Shown here one piece after another: positions 1 to 8,246 of a DNA stretch of 64,000 nt; the first letter of the stretch is position 1; the number at the start of each line of letters is the position of its first letter. The translations under genes were made by a program, and so were the position numbers. The notes under the pieces are model-generated. The model was not told the DNA's origin. It searched no databases and was given only the letters and a program-made list of their open reading frames with translations. This DNA is from Cryobacterium suzukii (GTDB lineage Bacteria > Actinomycetota > Actinomycetes > Actinomycetales > Microbacteriaceae), in contig NZ_SOHJ01000014.1 in assembly GCF_004403185.1 (NCBI RefSeq), forward strand, positions 186,001 to 250,000, read 5' to 3'.

Positions 1-16
1 CGCGTTGTCCGGGCGC

Positions 17-787
17 TTATCGGCGGGGTCGGGTGAGTACGATCGGGCCATTGTCCGTTATTGCGATGGTGTGTTCTGAATGCGCGGTGCGGCTTCCGTC
101 GGCGCTGCGCAGTGTCCAGCCGTCGGGGTCCATCCGGAGTTTGTCGGTGCCGCGCATGAACCACGGCTCGATCGCGATGACGAGTCCTGGCTTGAGCGGG
201 AAGCCGCGGCCGGCCCGTCCGTTGTTGGGAATGTGCGGGTCGCCGTGCATCGTGCGGCCAACGCCGTGCCCGCCGAACTCCACGTTGACGCTGAGGCCCG
301 CCGCCTGCGCCACGCTTCCGACCGCGTAGGAGATGTCGCCGATCTTGTTGCCCACCACCGCAGCGGCGATCCCAGCGTCCAGGGCCGTCTCGGTGAGGGC
401 AATGAGCTCGAGATCTTCTGGGCGGGCTGTGCCGACCACGACGCTGATCGCGGAGTCCGCAACCCACCCGTTCGTGTTGGCTGCGAAGTCGAGGCTGAGC
501 AGGTCACCATCGTGCAGGCGATAGGGGGTGGGTTTGCCGTGCAGCACGGCGTCGTTGACCGAGGTGCACAGCACGTATCCGAAGGGCCCGGATCCAAACG
601 ATGGCGCGTAATCCAGGTAGCAGGATTCGGCACCTCGTCGCCGAATGAGGTCGTGAGCGAATGCATCCAGCTCCAGCAGACTCACGCCGACGGTGGCACG
701 TTCTTTCAGCGCGGCGAGTGTTGAGGCAACGAATTCACCGGCTACCTGCATCTCGTCGATTTCGCCTGGTGTGCGCAATTCGATCAT
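17..787 (-). CDS. map: Type I methionine aminopeptidase
   Basis: Removes the initiator methionine from nascent proteins in the cytosol. The 256-residue product has normal family length. The dinuclear metal ligands are all visible: D100 (SLDF), D111, H174 (GGHGVG), E207 (IEPW) and E238 (SEHT), with the substrate-site H83 (VLHG). The ATG start is preceded by GGAG at a normal distance. It is divergent from a small XRE regulator, and a near-perfect palindrome lies in the gap. Actinobacteria commonly have more than one MetAP; this copy is not next to the secY/adk/infA cluster, so it may be the accessory paralogue (inference). Confidence 0.95.
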   Translation of the reverse strand: MIELRTPGEIDEMQVAGEFVASTLAALKERATVGVSLLELDAFAHDLIRRRGAESCYLDYAPSFGSGPFGYVLCTSVNDAVLHGKPTPYRLHDGDLLSLDFAANTNGWVADSAISVVVGTARPEDLELIALTETALDAGIAAAVVGNKIGDISYAVGSVAQAAGLSVNVEFGGHGVGRTMHGDPHIPNNGRAGRGFPLKPGLVIAIEPWFMRGTDKLRMDPDGWTLRSADGSRTAHSEHTIAITDNGPIVLTRPRR

Positions 788-835
788 CTCGAAAACTCCG
801 ATCTTGGTGTGCCGGCACGGATGGCGTTCCAGCTG

Positions 836-859
836 GTACTGGTATTATTATACCGGTAC
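836..859. promoter_or_regulatory. 24-bp inverted repeat, candidate operator
   Basis: The arms GTACTGGTAT and ATACCGGTAC match with one mismatch around a TATT spacer. The site lies between map and the divergent XRE gene. It contains TATTAT (843-848), a good -10 hexamer for the XRE gene; an alternative box TACTAT is at 857-862. The position suggests autoregulation by the adjacent XRE protein (inference). Confidence 0.5.
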
Positions 860-872
860 TATCATTGGCGTC

Positions 873-1187
873 ATGGTTCGAGTTCCTCTCACGACCGCCC
901 AGATCAAACGCGGGCAAGACCTTGGCGCTGCGCTACGGATAGCGCGCGGCCCACGAACAATGGTTGACGTCGCGTCACGTGCTGCGCTCTCCGTCGAGAC
1001 ACTACGCAAAATCGAAACAGGGCGCAGCCCTTCGCCAGAATTCTTCACGGTCCTGCAAATTTGTTCAGCCTTAGGTATCACAATGGATGGTTTACTACCG
1101 TGCTGTGTTGAGCCTGAACGCGCCGGATCAGTCTGTGCGGAGGCCGTAGGTGAGCAGGGCGTTGCCCTTGCTGGTCATCAAGGATGA
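873..1187 (+). CDS. Small XRE-family helix-turn-helix regulator
   Basis: A 104-residue protein whose first ~75 residues form a Cro/CI-type HTH: a RIARG helix, then ASRAALSVETLRKIETG as the recognition region, and an FFTVLQICSALGI helix. Such proteins bind operator palindromes as dimers. The ATG at 873 is chosen because it starts just before the HTH and just downstream of the TATTAT/TACTAT boxes; an in-frame extension to 693 would run into map and has no family match. The last ~28 residues look non-conserved and overlap the convergent reductase gene by 60 bp. The target is unknown; self-regulation through the 836-859 palindrome is the simplest model. Confidence 0.75.
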   Translation: MVRVPLTTAQIKRGQDLGAALRIARGPRTMVDVASRAALSVETLRKIETGRSPSPEFFTVLQICSALGITMDGLLPCCVEPERAGSVCAEAVGEQGVALAGHQG

Positions 1188-1679
1188 CTGCAGCGTCAGC
1201 CGAGTCACCGGGTCGGTCGGCTCGAACAAATGACGTCCCTCGCCCGCCACTACTGGGTGTGTCATGAGGGTGAGCGAGTCGAGCAGCCCGACAAACAAGA
1301 GCTGTCGCACCAGCGAGATGCCTCCGACCAGGCAAATCTCGCCGCCCTCTGTGTTCTTTAGCTCTGTCACGAATTCGTTGAGGTCGCCGGTGATGAGCGT
1401 TGAATTCTGCCACGCCAGGTCACCAGTCAGTGTGCGCGAGGCGACGAATTTCGGCACCGGATTGATGAATGCTCCGAACGGATCGTCGTTCTCAGCGCTG
1501 GGCCAGTAGCCGGCCCACTGCTCATAGCCGACTCGCCCGAGCAGCACCGTGTCGACGCGGTTCATCATGGCGGTCATCTCAAGACCCAGCTCCTCGTCAA
1601 AGCTGTCGAACTGCCAGAGGTTTGGCGACTCGACCACGCCATCGAGAGACATGAACAGGCCGGCGGTCAGTTTTCGCAT
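1128..1679 (-). CDS. Dihydrofolate reductase-like (RibD C-terminal) family protein
   Basis: A 183-residue protein of the RibD_C/DHFR-like fold, which binds NAD(P)H. Family marks are SLDGVVE near residue 12, the LLGRVGYE strand-helix around 46-53, and VGGISLVRQLL around 118-128. Standalone members are widespread in actinobacteria and mostly uncharacterised; true riboflavin RibD would carry an N-terminal deaminase domain, absent here. The 3' end overlaps the convergent XRE gene by 60 bp. Substrate unknown; a role in folate or riboflavin synthesis should not be assumed. Confidence 0.85.
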   Translation of the reverse strand: MRKLTAGLFMSLDGVVESPNLWQFDSFDEELGLEMTAMMNRVDTVLLGRVGYEQWAGYWPSAENDDPFGAFINPVPKFVASRTLTGDLAWQNSTLITGDLNEFVTELKNTEGGEICLVGGISLVRQLLFVGLLDSLTLMTHPVVAGEGRHLFEPTDPVTRLTLQSSLMTSKGNALLTYGLRTD

Positions 1680-1716
1680 CAGATTTCTCCCAAGGTCGGT
1701 GGAATGTTAGTACGGT

Positions 1717-2643
1717 TCAGCGCAGCCGGTCGAGGTAGCGCAGAATAACGCCCTCGCGCAGTGCCCACGGCGAGACCTCGAGTTCTGCAGCCCCGAAAGT
1801 GGCCATCGCTGCGCCGAGCACAATGCCGCCGGCCACGATCTGGAACGTGCGATCGGCGGTGATGCCGGGCAGCGCCGGGCGGGCTTCGGCTGGGATGCGG
1901 GCCAGGCGCGGCACCCAGTCGTCGAGTTCGGTACGGCCGAGGCGCAGTCGGTCGGTGGCTCCGACGCCGTCCGAGGTCGTGCCGGCCAGGCGAGCCAGCG
2001 AACGAATCGCTTTTGACGACCCGACGATGTGGTGCGGTGCTGGCAGCTGCGCGAACGCTCCGACGGCATCGCGCAGTACGGATGCCGCGTGCTTGCGCAG
2101 CGCAGATACCTCCTCCGGCAGCGGAGGATCGTGGTGTAGAAATCCGACGGTGCTGCGCCCGGCACCCAGCGGCAGGGACAGGGCGACCTCGGGAAACTCA
2201 GCTCCGCCGGCGGCGATCTCCAACGACCCGCCGCCGATGTCGAAGAGAAGAATATTGCCGGCCGACCAGCCGTACCAGCGTCGCACGGCCAGAAAGGTTA
2301 GCCGGGCCTCGTCCTCGCCCGACAACACCTGCAGGGACACACCGGTTTCTCGTTCTACCCGGTCGAGCAGCTCTGGACCGTTGGTCGCCTCACGCAGGGC
2401 CGAGGTGGCGAACGGCAGCAGTTCGTCGATGTTGTGTTGCTGGGCAACATCCGCCGCGTGCTGCACTGATTTCAGAACCGCAGCGACACCCTCATCGTTG
2501 ATGGCACCCTCGGGGGTGATGTAGCGCATGAGGCGCAGTACGCTCTTGTCGGCGGCCATCGGCACGGGCGGGGCACCTTCGTGCGCGTCGACAACCAGCA
2601 GGTGGACGGTATTTGAACCGACATCGAGGACTCCAAGGCGCAC
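1717..2643 (-). CDS. Ppx/GppA-family phosphatase
   Basis: An exopolyphosphatase/guanosine-pentaphosphatase family protein with an ASKHA (actin-like) fold. The first phosphate-binding motif LDVGSNT is at residues 5-11 and the second, FDIGGGSLE, near residue 140. The GTG at 2643 is chosen because the actin-fold motif begins four residues later; longer versions would overlap the upstream gene's coding end. At 308 residues it matches the short actinobacterial Ppx type, which lacks the C-terminal HD-like domain of long Ppx/GppA. The 5' end lies 26 bp after the stop of a large membrane-protein gene on the same strand, so the two are probably co-transcribed. Likely acts on polyphosphate; (p)ppGpp is an alternative. 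Confidence 0.88.
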   Translation of the reverse strand: MRLGVLDVGSNTVHLLVVDAHEGAPPVPMAADKSVLRLMRYITPEGAINDEGVAAVLKSVQHAADVAQQHNIDELLPFATSALREATNGPELLDRVERETGVSLQVLSGEDEARLTFLAVRRWYGWSAGNILLFDIGGGSLEIAAGGAEFPEVALSLPLGAGRSTVGFLHHDPPLPEEVSALRKHAASVLRDAVGAFAQLPAPHHIVGSSKAIRSLARLAGTTSDGVGATDRLRLGRTELDDWVPRLARIPAEARPALPGITADRTFQIVAGGIVLGAAMATFGAAELEVSPWALREGVILRYLDRLR

Positions 2644-2669
2644 ATGTGTACGATACCGCTTGCCGCGAG

Positions 2670-4916
2670 CTAGCGTTGTGTCGGGGCGACGAAGCGCTGC
2701 CAGACCCACGCGCTCGCACACAGCGCCGCAAAGGTGGCGGCAGCGATCCAGAGCGCCATTCCGGTGCCGTCGTTCTCCAGCTGCTCGACCACGGGGGCGA
2801 GCGCCGAGAACAGAATGCCGTAGGTGACAACGGTCAGACCCGCCCAAAGCGGAGGCGACCAGGCCAGGATACGGCGACCGCTCGTGTGGCCGATAGGGAC
2901 CAGAATCAGCACTGCCGAGCCGATGGCAGCGAGCACGATCGTGTTGATGGTCTCCGCGGCGAGCGACGTGACGAAATCACTGGCGCTGGGCAGCAGCGAC
3001 CCGAGGACCCAGGCGAGAACGGCGAAGGCTCCGAGCGCACCCACGCGTACCGCGGCGAGCTGGCCGCGCTGCGCGGCCGTGGGCTGCGCGCCGGCCCGGC
3101 CCGAAGCATCCATTGTGGCCGAGAGGGTGATGCTGCCCAGTAGCCCGAACAGCAGGGCGGGATGCACGTCGAACACCCGAGAGGCGATCGCGGCGGCCGC
3201 GATGATCAGCAGATAGCGCGGCAAAAAAGTGACTTTTCCGTTCTGGCGCATTACTCGCGAACTCCACCACAGCGGAACCAGAATGGCCACCGCGTTGACC
3301 AGAACCAGGCCGATGATCACGGCGACGAGCAGGCGCAGGTAGGCGGGCTGGTCGACGACGGGACCCGACAGCATGACAAAGGTCGCGGCGGCCAACAAAG
3401 CCGCGCCGCCGCGCAGCCATCGGTTGAGGTTTATCGTCGGTGCGACCTCGAATTCTTCACGCGCTCGGTTTCGTCCCGCCAGTGACGGCAGCGCCCGAAG
3501 TGGTCGACCGTTGCGGGTACGGGAGATGGTTCCCGCGAGCATTCGTAGGGGCACCGCGATCAAAAGGAGCGCGCCAAGGGCGAGCAGTACGGCCTGCAAC
3601 CACGGAAACGGAGAGTCGCTGCCGGTCGGACCGATGGGTGCGGCAAACCGGGTCGGGTCATTCCACTGGCCGGGGAAAGCGGATGCCGCCTCCCCAGAGT
3701 GCTCCGGCCCCGCAGCTTCCGGGATGGGCGCGTTGGTACCCGGTGCCGGGCTCGGCGAAGGCTCCGGGGGAGCGCCGGGCACGGCAATCGAACCGTCCGG
3801 GGGCGGCGAGGCCACCGCGCTCGGGGTCGGCGCGACCGGTGGCGTTGCCGAGGCGGACTCAGACGGCGTCGGGGCCGCTGTCGTTTCGGCGACGTAGCTG
3901 ACCGACAGGGGAGTGCTGCCCGGACCGACGTTGCCAGCGTTATCTTTCTGCACGGCGATGACCGAGTACGACCCGGCGGCCACGCCGCCGGCCGAGCAGG
4001 TCCACGTTCCGCCGGTCACGGGGGCCGAACAGACCGAGTACGCGCCAGCGAACACCGTGACGGTGGCGCCGGTTTCTCCGGTTCCGGTGTACTGGGTACC
4101 GGCGACCGGAACCTGCGTGCCGGCGCCGGGAGCAGTCACGATCGGGGCATCCGGTGCGGTGACATCGAACACGATTGTCACCGGCGCGCTCGCGTTCGAC
4201 GTTGACGGGCCGCTGAACGTCGAACTCTGGCTCGCCGTGACTTGCTGGCTGCCATTGCCGAGGCCAGAGAACAGGCAGGCCCAAGCGCCGGAATTGTCTG
4301 CGGTGCTGTTGCAGGTGTCTCCGTTTGGCAGGGTCGCCGTCACGATGGCCTGCGGGTGCCCGGTTCCGCGCACCCAGCCGTTGGATTCCGACCCGGTCAG
4401 GCCGCCGAGCACCGTCGGGGCACCGAGCACGGCGACGGCAATGTCGTCACTCAGGCTCGGGACACCGGTTACCACTACGCGCAGGGTGATGTTAGGGCCG
4501 TTCTGCAGGTAGACGTTGTCGCAGCGCCATGAGGTCGATGAGTCGTCGACGATGCACAGCGGGTCTCCGCCGCGCGGCGACAGCAACTGAATTTCCTGGT
4601 CGGCAGCTTTCGACCCTGAAACAGTGGTGCGGTTGCTGCTGATGAATTGCCCGTTGCCAGGGCTCTCTATCTGGGGGCTCGGCGCGGAGTCGGTCGTCGC
4701 GTTCGGTTCCGCGGTCGCCGAGGGGGTCGCATCGGGCGTCGACTGCTGCACCGTTGCCGGCGCCGCGGTCTCATCGGCCTGGGCCGTTACGAGAACGGGT
4801 GTCGTCAGAGCCATGGCGCAGCCGAGCAGGAGGGCGGCGACCGTCGTGACGCTGCGGGGGCGTCGCGGGCGCGCCGATGCGCTCTGGACTGCCAAACGAG
4901 CCGATTCGGACACCAT
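2670..4916 (-). CDS. Exported Ig-like-domain protein with polytopic membrane C-terminus
   Basis: A 748-residue protein without a recognised family assignment. It has an Arg-rich N-region and a hydrophobic signal segment (about 22-45, cleavage plausible near AQA). About three Ig-like beta-sandwich repeats follow (~85-345), the later two with paired cysteines, typical of surface proteins. A Pro/Ser/Thr-rich linker (~350-435) leads to roughly nine predicted membrane helices (~440-748). It could be a surface-exposed sensor or envelope structural protein with its repeats outside the membrane. It lies directly upstream of the Ppx/GppA gene on the same strand and is divergent from the GH1 gene. Function unknown. 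Confidence 0.8.
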   Translation of the reverse strand: MVSESARLAVQSASARPRRPRSVTTVAALLLGCAMALTTPVLVTAQADETAAPATVQQSTPDATPSATAEPNATTDSAPSPQIESPGNGQFISSNRTTVSGSKAADQEIQLLSPRGGDPLCIVDDSSTSWRCDNVYLQNGPNITLRVVVTGVPSLSDDIAVAVLGAPTVLGGLTGSESNGWVRGTGHPQAIVTATLPNGDTCNSTADNSGAWACLFSGLGNGSQQVTASQSSTFSGPSTSNASAPVTIVFDVTAPDAPIVTAPGAGTQVPVAGTQYTGTGETGATVTVFAGAYSVCSAPVTGGTWTCSAGGVAAGSYSVIAVQKDNAGNVGPGSTPLSVSYVAETTAAPTPSESASATPPVAPTPSAVASPPPDGSIAVPGAPPEPSPSPAPGTNAPIPEAAGPEHSGEAASAFPGQWNDPTRFAAPIGPTGSDSPFPWLQAVLLALGALLLIAVPLRMLAGTISRTRNGRPLRALPSLAGRNRAREEFEVAPTINLNRWLRGGAALLAAATFVMLSGPVVDQPAYLRLLVAVIIGLVLVNAVAILVPLWWSSRVMRQNGKVTFLPRYLLIIAAAAIASRVFDVHPALLFGLLGSITLSATMDASGRAGAQPTAAQRGQLAAVRVGALGAFAVLAWVLGSLLPSASDFVTSLAAETINTIVLAAIGSAVLILVPIGHTSGRRILAWSPPLWAGLTVVTYGILFSALAPVVEQLENDGTGMALWIAAATFAALCASAWVWQRFVAPTQR

Positions 4917-5089
4917 TCACCCCCTGCCCCAATTTGAGGGGCAGTCAGCGAGAAAGTCAACCTCCCGCGCGCTGAATAAAGTAACAAACCAGAGGAATTC
5001 TTCGAGGTGTCTCTACCCGTCCCCAAACGTGACACCCTTTGATACGAAGCGGATGCCCCGCATCACCCGCCGAAAAGAGTCTCGCCCCT

Positions 5090-6556
5090 ATGAATCCCAC
5101 GCCGCGTACCCCGGCCGCATCATCGAATCGCGCTGTCGCCGCCCGCGACTGGGAACACCGCGCCGGCGAGCTCGGTGATCGCCTGCCGACCGGGTTCGAG
5201 GTGGCTGTGGCGACCTCAGCCTTTCAGATCGAGGGTGCCGCCCGTGATGGCGGTCGCGGTGACAATGTTTGGGATGCCTTCAGCCAGGTTTCCGGGCGCA
5301 TCCGCGACGGTTCGAACGCCTCCGTCTCGGCCGACCACGTGAAGAACTACGCCGCCGACACCGACCTGCTGCGCGACCTCGGCGTCGACTGCTACTCGTT
5401 CTCCTTCGGCTGGACCCGGCTGCAGCCGGAGGGACGTGGCTCCCTCAACCGGAATGGACTCGCGTTCTACGATCGTTTGCTTGACGCGTTGTTGGCCGAC
5501 GGCATCCGTTCGACCGCCACGCTCTCGCACTGGGACCTGCCAGCAGCACTGCGCGGCGGCTGGCTGAACCGCGACACCGCCGGCCGGTTCGCCGACTACG
5601 CCCACGCGGTGGGGGAGGCGTTCGGCGACCGCATCGACGCTTGGGTCACCCTCTTCGAGCCGGCCACTGTCACTACCAAGGGGTATGCGCTGGGAACGCA
5701 CGCGCCCGGCCGCACCCTGCTTTTCGACGCGTTTCCGACCGCGCATCATCAGCTGCTCGGGCATGGACTCGCCGTGCAGGCCCTGCGCGCGGCCGACGTG
5801 CGCGGGCGCATCGGCCTCGTCAACTCTCACACTCCGGTACTGTCCGCGACAGACCGCGACCAGGATCTCTCTTACGCCGCGCTCTACGACCTGCTGGCGA
5901 ACCGCCTGTTCGCCGACCCCGTGCTGCTCGGCCATTACCCTGACCCGCTTGAACCGTTTGCGCTCGAACTACGAACCCTGCTCGAGGCCGACCCCGACGA
6001 CCTGCGCACGATCCACCAGCCGCTCGACTTCTACGGGGTGAGCTACACCGGACCCGCGCGCGTCGCCGCCGGCCCGACGGTACTGAAAGCCCCCGATGGC
6101 CAGCTGATCCCCACCACGTCGTGGCCGTTCCACCTCGAGCCCTTTCGGGAGCATCCCACCACCGCAGCCGGCACCGTCAACGCCCCCGAGTACGTGGCCG
6201 TGGCGCTCGCCGAACTGGTCGAGCGTTACCCTGACCTCCCGCCGGTCTACCTCTCGCTGGCCGGCGGCGCCTTCGCCGACCAAGCGGATGCCCGCCACGC
6301 CGTCAACGACCTCGCCCGCATCGACTACCTGGCCGAGCACCTCCTGACCGCCCTCGACGCGACGGCCCCTGGCCGCCCGGCCGCCGCCATCGACCTCGCC
6401 GGCATTACCTTCTGGTCCTTGCTCGACGCGTTCGAGTGGGACTCCGGCTACACCCAGCCCACCGGTCTCGTACACGTTGACTTCGCTAACGACCGCCGCA
6501 CCCGCACGCCCAAGCTGAGCTACCGCTGGCTGCAGCATGCCCTGGCCAATCGGTAG
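5090..6556 (+). CDS. GH1 beta-glucosidase homologue lacking the catalytic nucleophile
   Basis: A 488-residue TIM-barrel protein clearly homologous to glycoside hydrolase family 1: N-terminal AFQIEG, SHWDLP, GYALGTHAPGR, FWSLLDAFEW and the LVHVDF tail all align. However, the acid/base motif T(L/F)NEP reads TLFEP (Asn to Phe at about 189, Glu190 kept), and the nucleophile motif (I/V)TENG reads LSLAGG, placing Leu390 where the essential Glu belongs. DNFEW is DAFEW. Retaining GH1 hydrolysis should therefore be impossible or severely impaired. ATG 5090 is preferred; a TTG at 5039 would add 17 non-family residues. The frame is intact, so this is not simple decay. It may bind sugars or use another mechanism (inference). 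Confidence 0.85.
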   Translation: MNPTPRTPAASSNRAVAARDWEHRAGELGDRLPTGFEVAVATSAFQIEGAARDGGRGDNVWDAFSQVSGRIRDGSNASVSADHVKNYAADTDLLRDLGVDCYSFSFGWTRLQPEGRGSLNRNGLAFYDRLLDALLADGIRSTATLSHWDLPAALRGGWLNRDTAGRFADYAHAVGEAFGDRIDAWVTLFEPATVTTKGYALGTHAPGRTLLFDAFPTAHHQLLGHGLAVQALRAADVRGRIGLVNSHTPVLSATDRDQDLSYAALYDLLANRLFADPVLLGHYPDPLEPFALELRTLLEADPDDLRTIHQPLDFYGVSYTGPARVAAGPTVLKAPDGQLIPTTSWPFHLEPFREHPTTAAGTVNAPEYVAVALAELVERYPDLPPVYLSLAGGAFADQADARHAVNDLARIDYLAEHLLTALDATAPGRPAAAIDLAGITFWSLLDAFEWDSGYTQPTGLVHVDFANDRRTRTPKLSYRWLQHALANR

Positions 6557-6578
6557 CTCGAGCCGGCGGTACCTAATG

Positions 6579-6643
6579 CCGGTAAATTTCATGACATGCC
6601 GCACACCGGGGCTGAAGAGCTCGGCGTGTCGCAAATTTACCGG
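6579..6643. terminator. Long-armed hairpin between convergent genes
   Basis: A perfect 11-bp outer stem (6579-6589 with 6633-6643, CCGGTAAATTT/AAATTTACCGG) encloses a second 9-bp arm pair (6593-6601 with 6622-6630, one mismatch). It fills the gap between the GH1 gene and the ABC permease gene. It may act as a bidirectional terminator, or be a copy of a dispersed palindromic repeat. Confidence 0.6.
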
Positions 6644-6663
6644 TTTTACGTACTGGTCCGCAG

Positions 6664-7398
6664 CTAGGGCGTGCGCCGCCGCAGCGTCACCGAGCCGAGC
6701 ACCACGGCGCCCACGATCCAGGCGCCGATGATCAGCAACTCCTCGCCGACGTAGGCGGCGTCCTGGGAGTCGGTCGCGACCGCCTGCAGTGCATCGATCG
6801 CGTGCGACAGCGGCAGCCAGTCACTGATGTAGCGCAGCACATCGGGTAGCTGCTCTCGCGGCAGAAAGATGCCGCCGAGCAGAATCTGCGGAAACACGAG
6901 CGCCGGCATGAACTGCACGACCTGAAACTCCGTGCGGGCGAACGCGCTCGCGAGCAGGCCGAGCGTCGTGCCGAGTACCGCATCCGCTACGGCGACGGCG
7001 AGCAACAGCCAGATCGATCCGCTGATTTCGAGGCCGCACACCCACACCGCGAACCCCACAGCGACAGCCGATTGCGCCACCGCAAGCAGCCCGAACGCGA
7101 GCGTGTAACCCAGAATGAGATCGCCCTTGCCGAGCGGCATCGACAGCAGCCGCTCGAGTGTGCCGGTGCGACGTTCACGCAGAGTCGTGATGCTCGTCAC
7201 GAGAAACATCACGATGAACGGGAACAGAGCGATCATGCCCGGCCCGATCGTGGCAAACACCGGGGTGTCCGAGAAGATCCAGGCCAGCAGCCCGATCAGC
7301 AGGCTCGGCACCACGAGCAGCAGCACGATCGTGCGCGGGTCGTGCCGCACCTGGCTGAGCACCCGGCCGGCGGTCGCGAGGGTGCGTTGCGGGTTCAC
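6664..7398 (-). CDS. ABC-2 type transporter permease
   Basis: A 244-residue integral membrane protein of the ABC-2 exporter family with about six hydrophobic helices. The cytoplasmic loop after helix two reads TTLRERRTGTLERLLSMPL, the characteristic coupling-helix region of DrrB/YadH-like permeases. A QILLGGIFLP stretch before the last helices is also typical. It partners the ATPase encoded immediately upstream, with which it overlaps by 4 bp (translational coupling). Together they form a half-exporter pair of the drug/lipid export type; the substrate cannot be deduced. Confidence 0.9.
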   Translation of the reverse strand: MNPQRTLATAGRVLSQVRHDPRTIVLLLVVPSLLIGLLAWIFSDTPVFATIGPGMIALFPFIVMFLVTSITTLRERRTGTLERLLSMPLGKGDLILGYTLAFGLLAVAQSAVAVGFAVWVCGLEISGSIWLLLAVAVADAVLGTTLGLLASAFARTEFQVVQFMPALVFPQILLGGIFLPREQLPDVLRYISDWLPLSHAIDALQAVATDSQDAAYVGEELLIIGAWIVGAVVLGSVTLRRRTP

Positions 7399-8147
7399 GA
7401 CGCGCTCCCCTCGGTTGTGTCTGCGACCGGATGCCGCGCGATCAGTGCCAGGAACGCCCCTTCGGTATCGCTGGCTCCGGTTGAAGCCAGCAACCCGGCG
7501 GGGGTGTCATCGGCCAGAATCTCACCGTCCCGCATGAGCAGGAGGCGGTCGCAACGGCTGGCTTCATCCATCACGTGGCTGGAGACGAGCAGGCTCGTTC
7601 CCGAGACGGCGAGCTGATGAAACAAGGTCCACAGCTCAACCCGCAGCAGCGGGTCGAGGCCCACGGTCGGTTCGTCGAGCACGAGCAGGTCGGGGGACCC
7701 GAGCAGAGCACCAGCCAGTGACACCCGGCTGCGCTGCCCGCCGGACAGCGATCCCACCAGTTGACCCGCCTGACTCGTGAGATCCGTCAGGGCCAGTACT
7801 CGGTCGACGTCGTTGCGCGGGGCACCCAGCACGGCACGAAAATACTGCAGGTTCTGCCGTACGGTGAGGTCGTCGTACACGCTGGCATCCTGCGTCACGT
7901 AACCCACCCGGTGGCGCAGCGATGCCGATCCGGCCTCCCGGCCGAGCACCGTCACGGTGCCGGACTGCACGACCTGCACGCCGACGATTGTTCGGAGGAG
8001 CGTGGTTTTACCGCATCCGCTCGGACCGAGCAGCCCCACGACGACGCCGCAGGGAATGCTCACCGACAATCCATGCAGCACCGGATGCTTGCCGCGCCGC
8101 ACATGCAGATCGATCACGTCGACCGCGGGGGCGGACTTATTCACCAT
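7395..8147 (-). CDS. ABC transporter ATP-binding protein (ABC-2 exporter)
   Basis: A 250-residue nucleotide-binding subunit with Walker A GPSGCGKTT (41-49), the signature LSGGQRSRVSLA, Walker B LLVLDEPTVGLD and an H-loop in SSHVMDEA. This set is typical of DrrA/CcmA-like exporter ATPases. GGAGAG precedes the ATG at 8147. It is the first gene of a two-gene operon whose second gene is the ABC-2 permease. It is divergent from the tautomerase-family gene with about 100 bp between them. Confidence 0.93.
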   Translation of the reverse strand: MVNKSAPAVDVIDLHVRRGKHPVLHGLSVSIPCGVVVGLLGPSGCGKTTLLRTIVGVQVVQSGTVTVLGREAGSASLRHRVGYVTQDASVYDDLTVRQNLQYFRAVLGAPRNDVDRVLALTDLTSQAGQLVGSLSGGQRSRVSLAGALLGSPDLLVLDEPTVGLDPLLRVELWTLFHQLAVSGTSLLVSSHVMDEASRCDRLLLMRDGEILADDTPAGLLASTGASDTEGAFLALIARHPVADTTEGSAS

Positions 8148-8246
8148 GACCGAACTCTCCGCCGCCGCACCCGCTCTGTCAAGTCCACAACGGGTGGTTT
8201 GGTTGGGCGCGAACGATGCGCATTGGGCGACCTGCGAAACTCAGAC

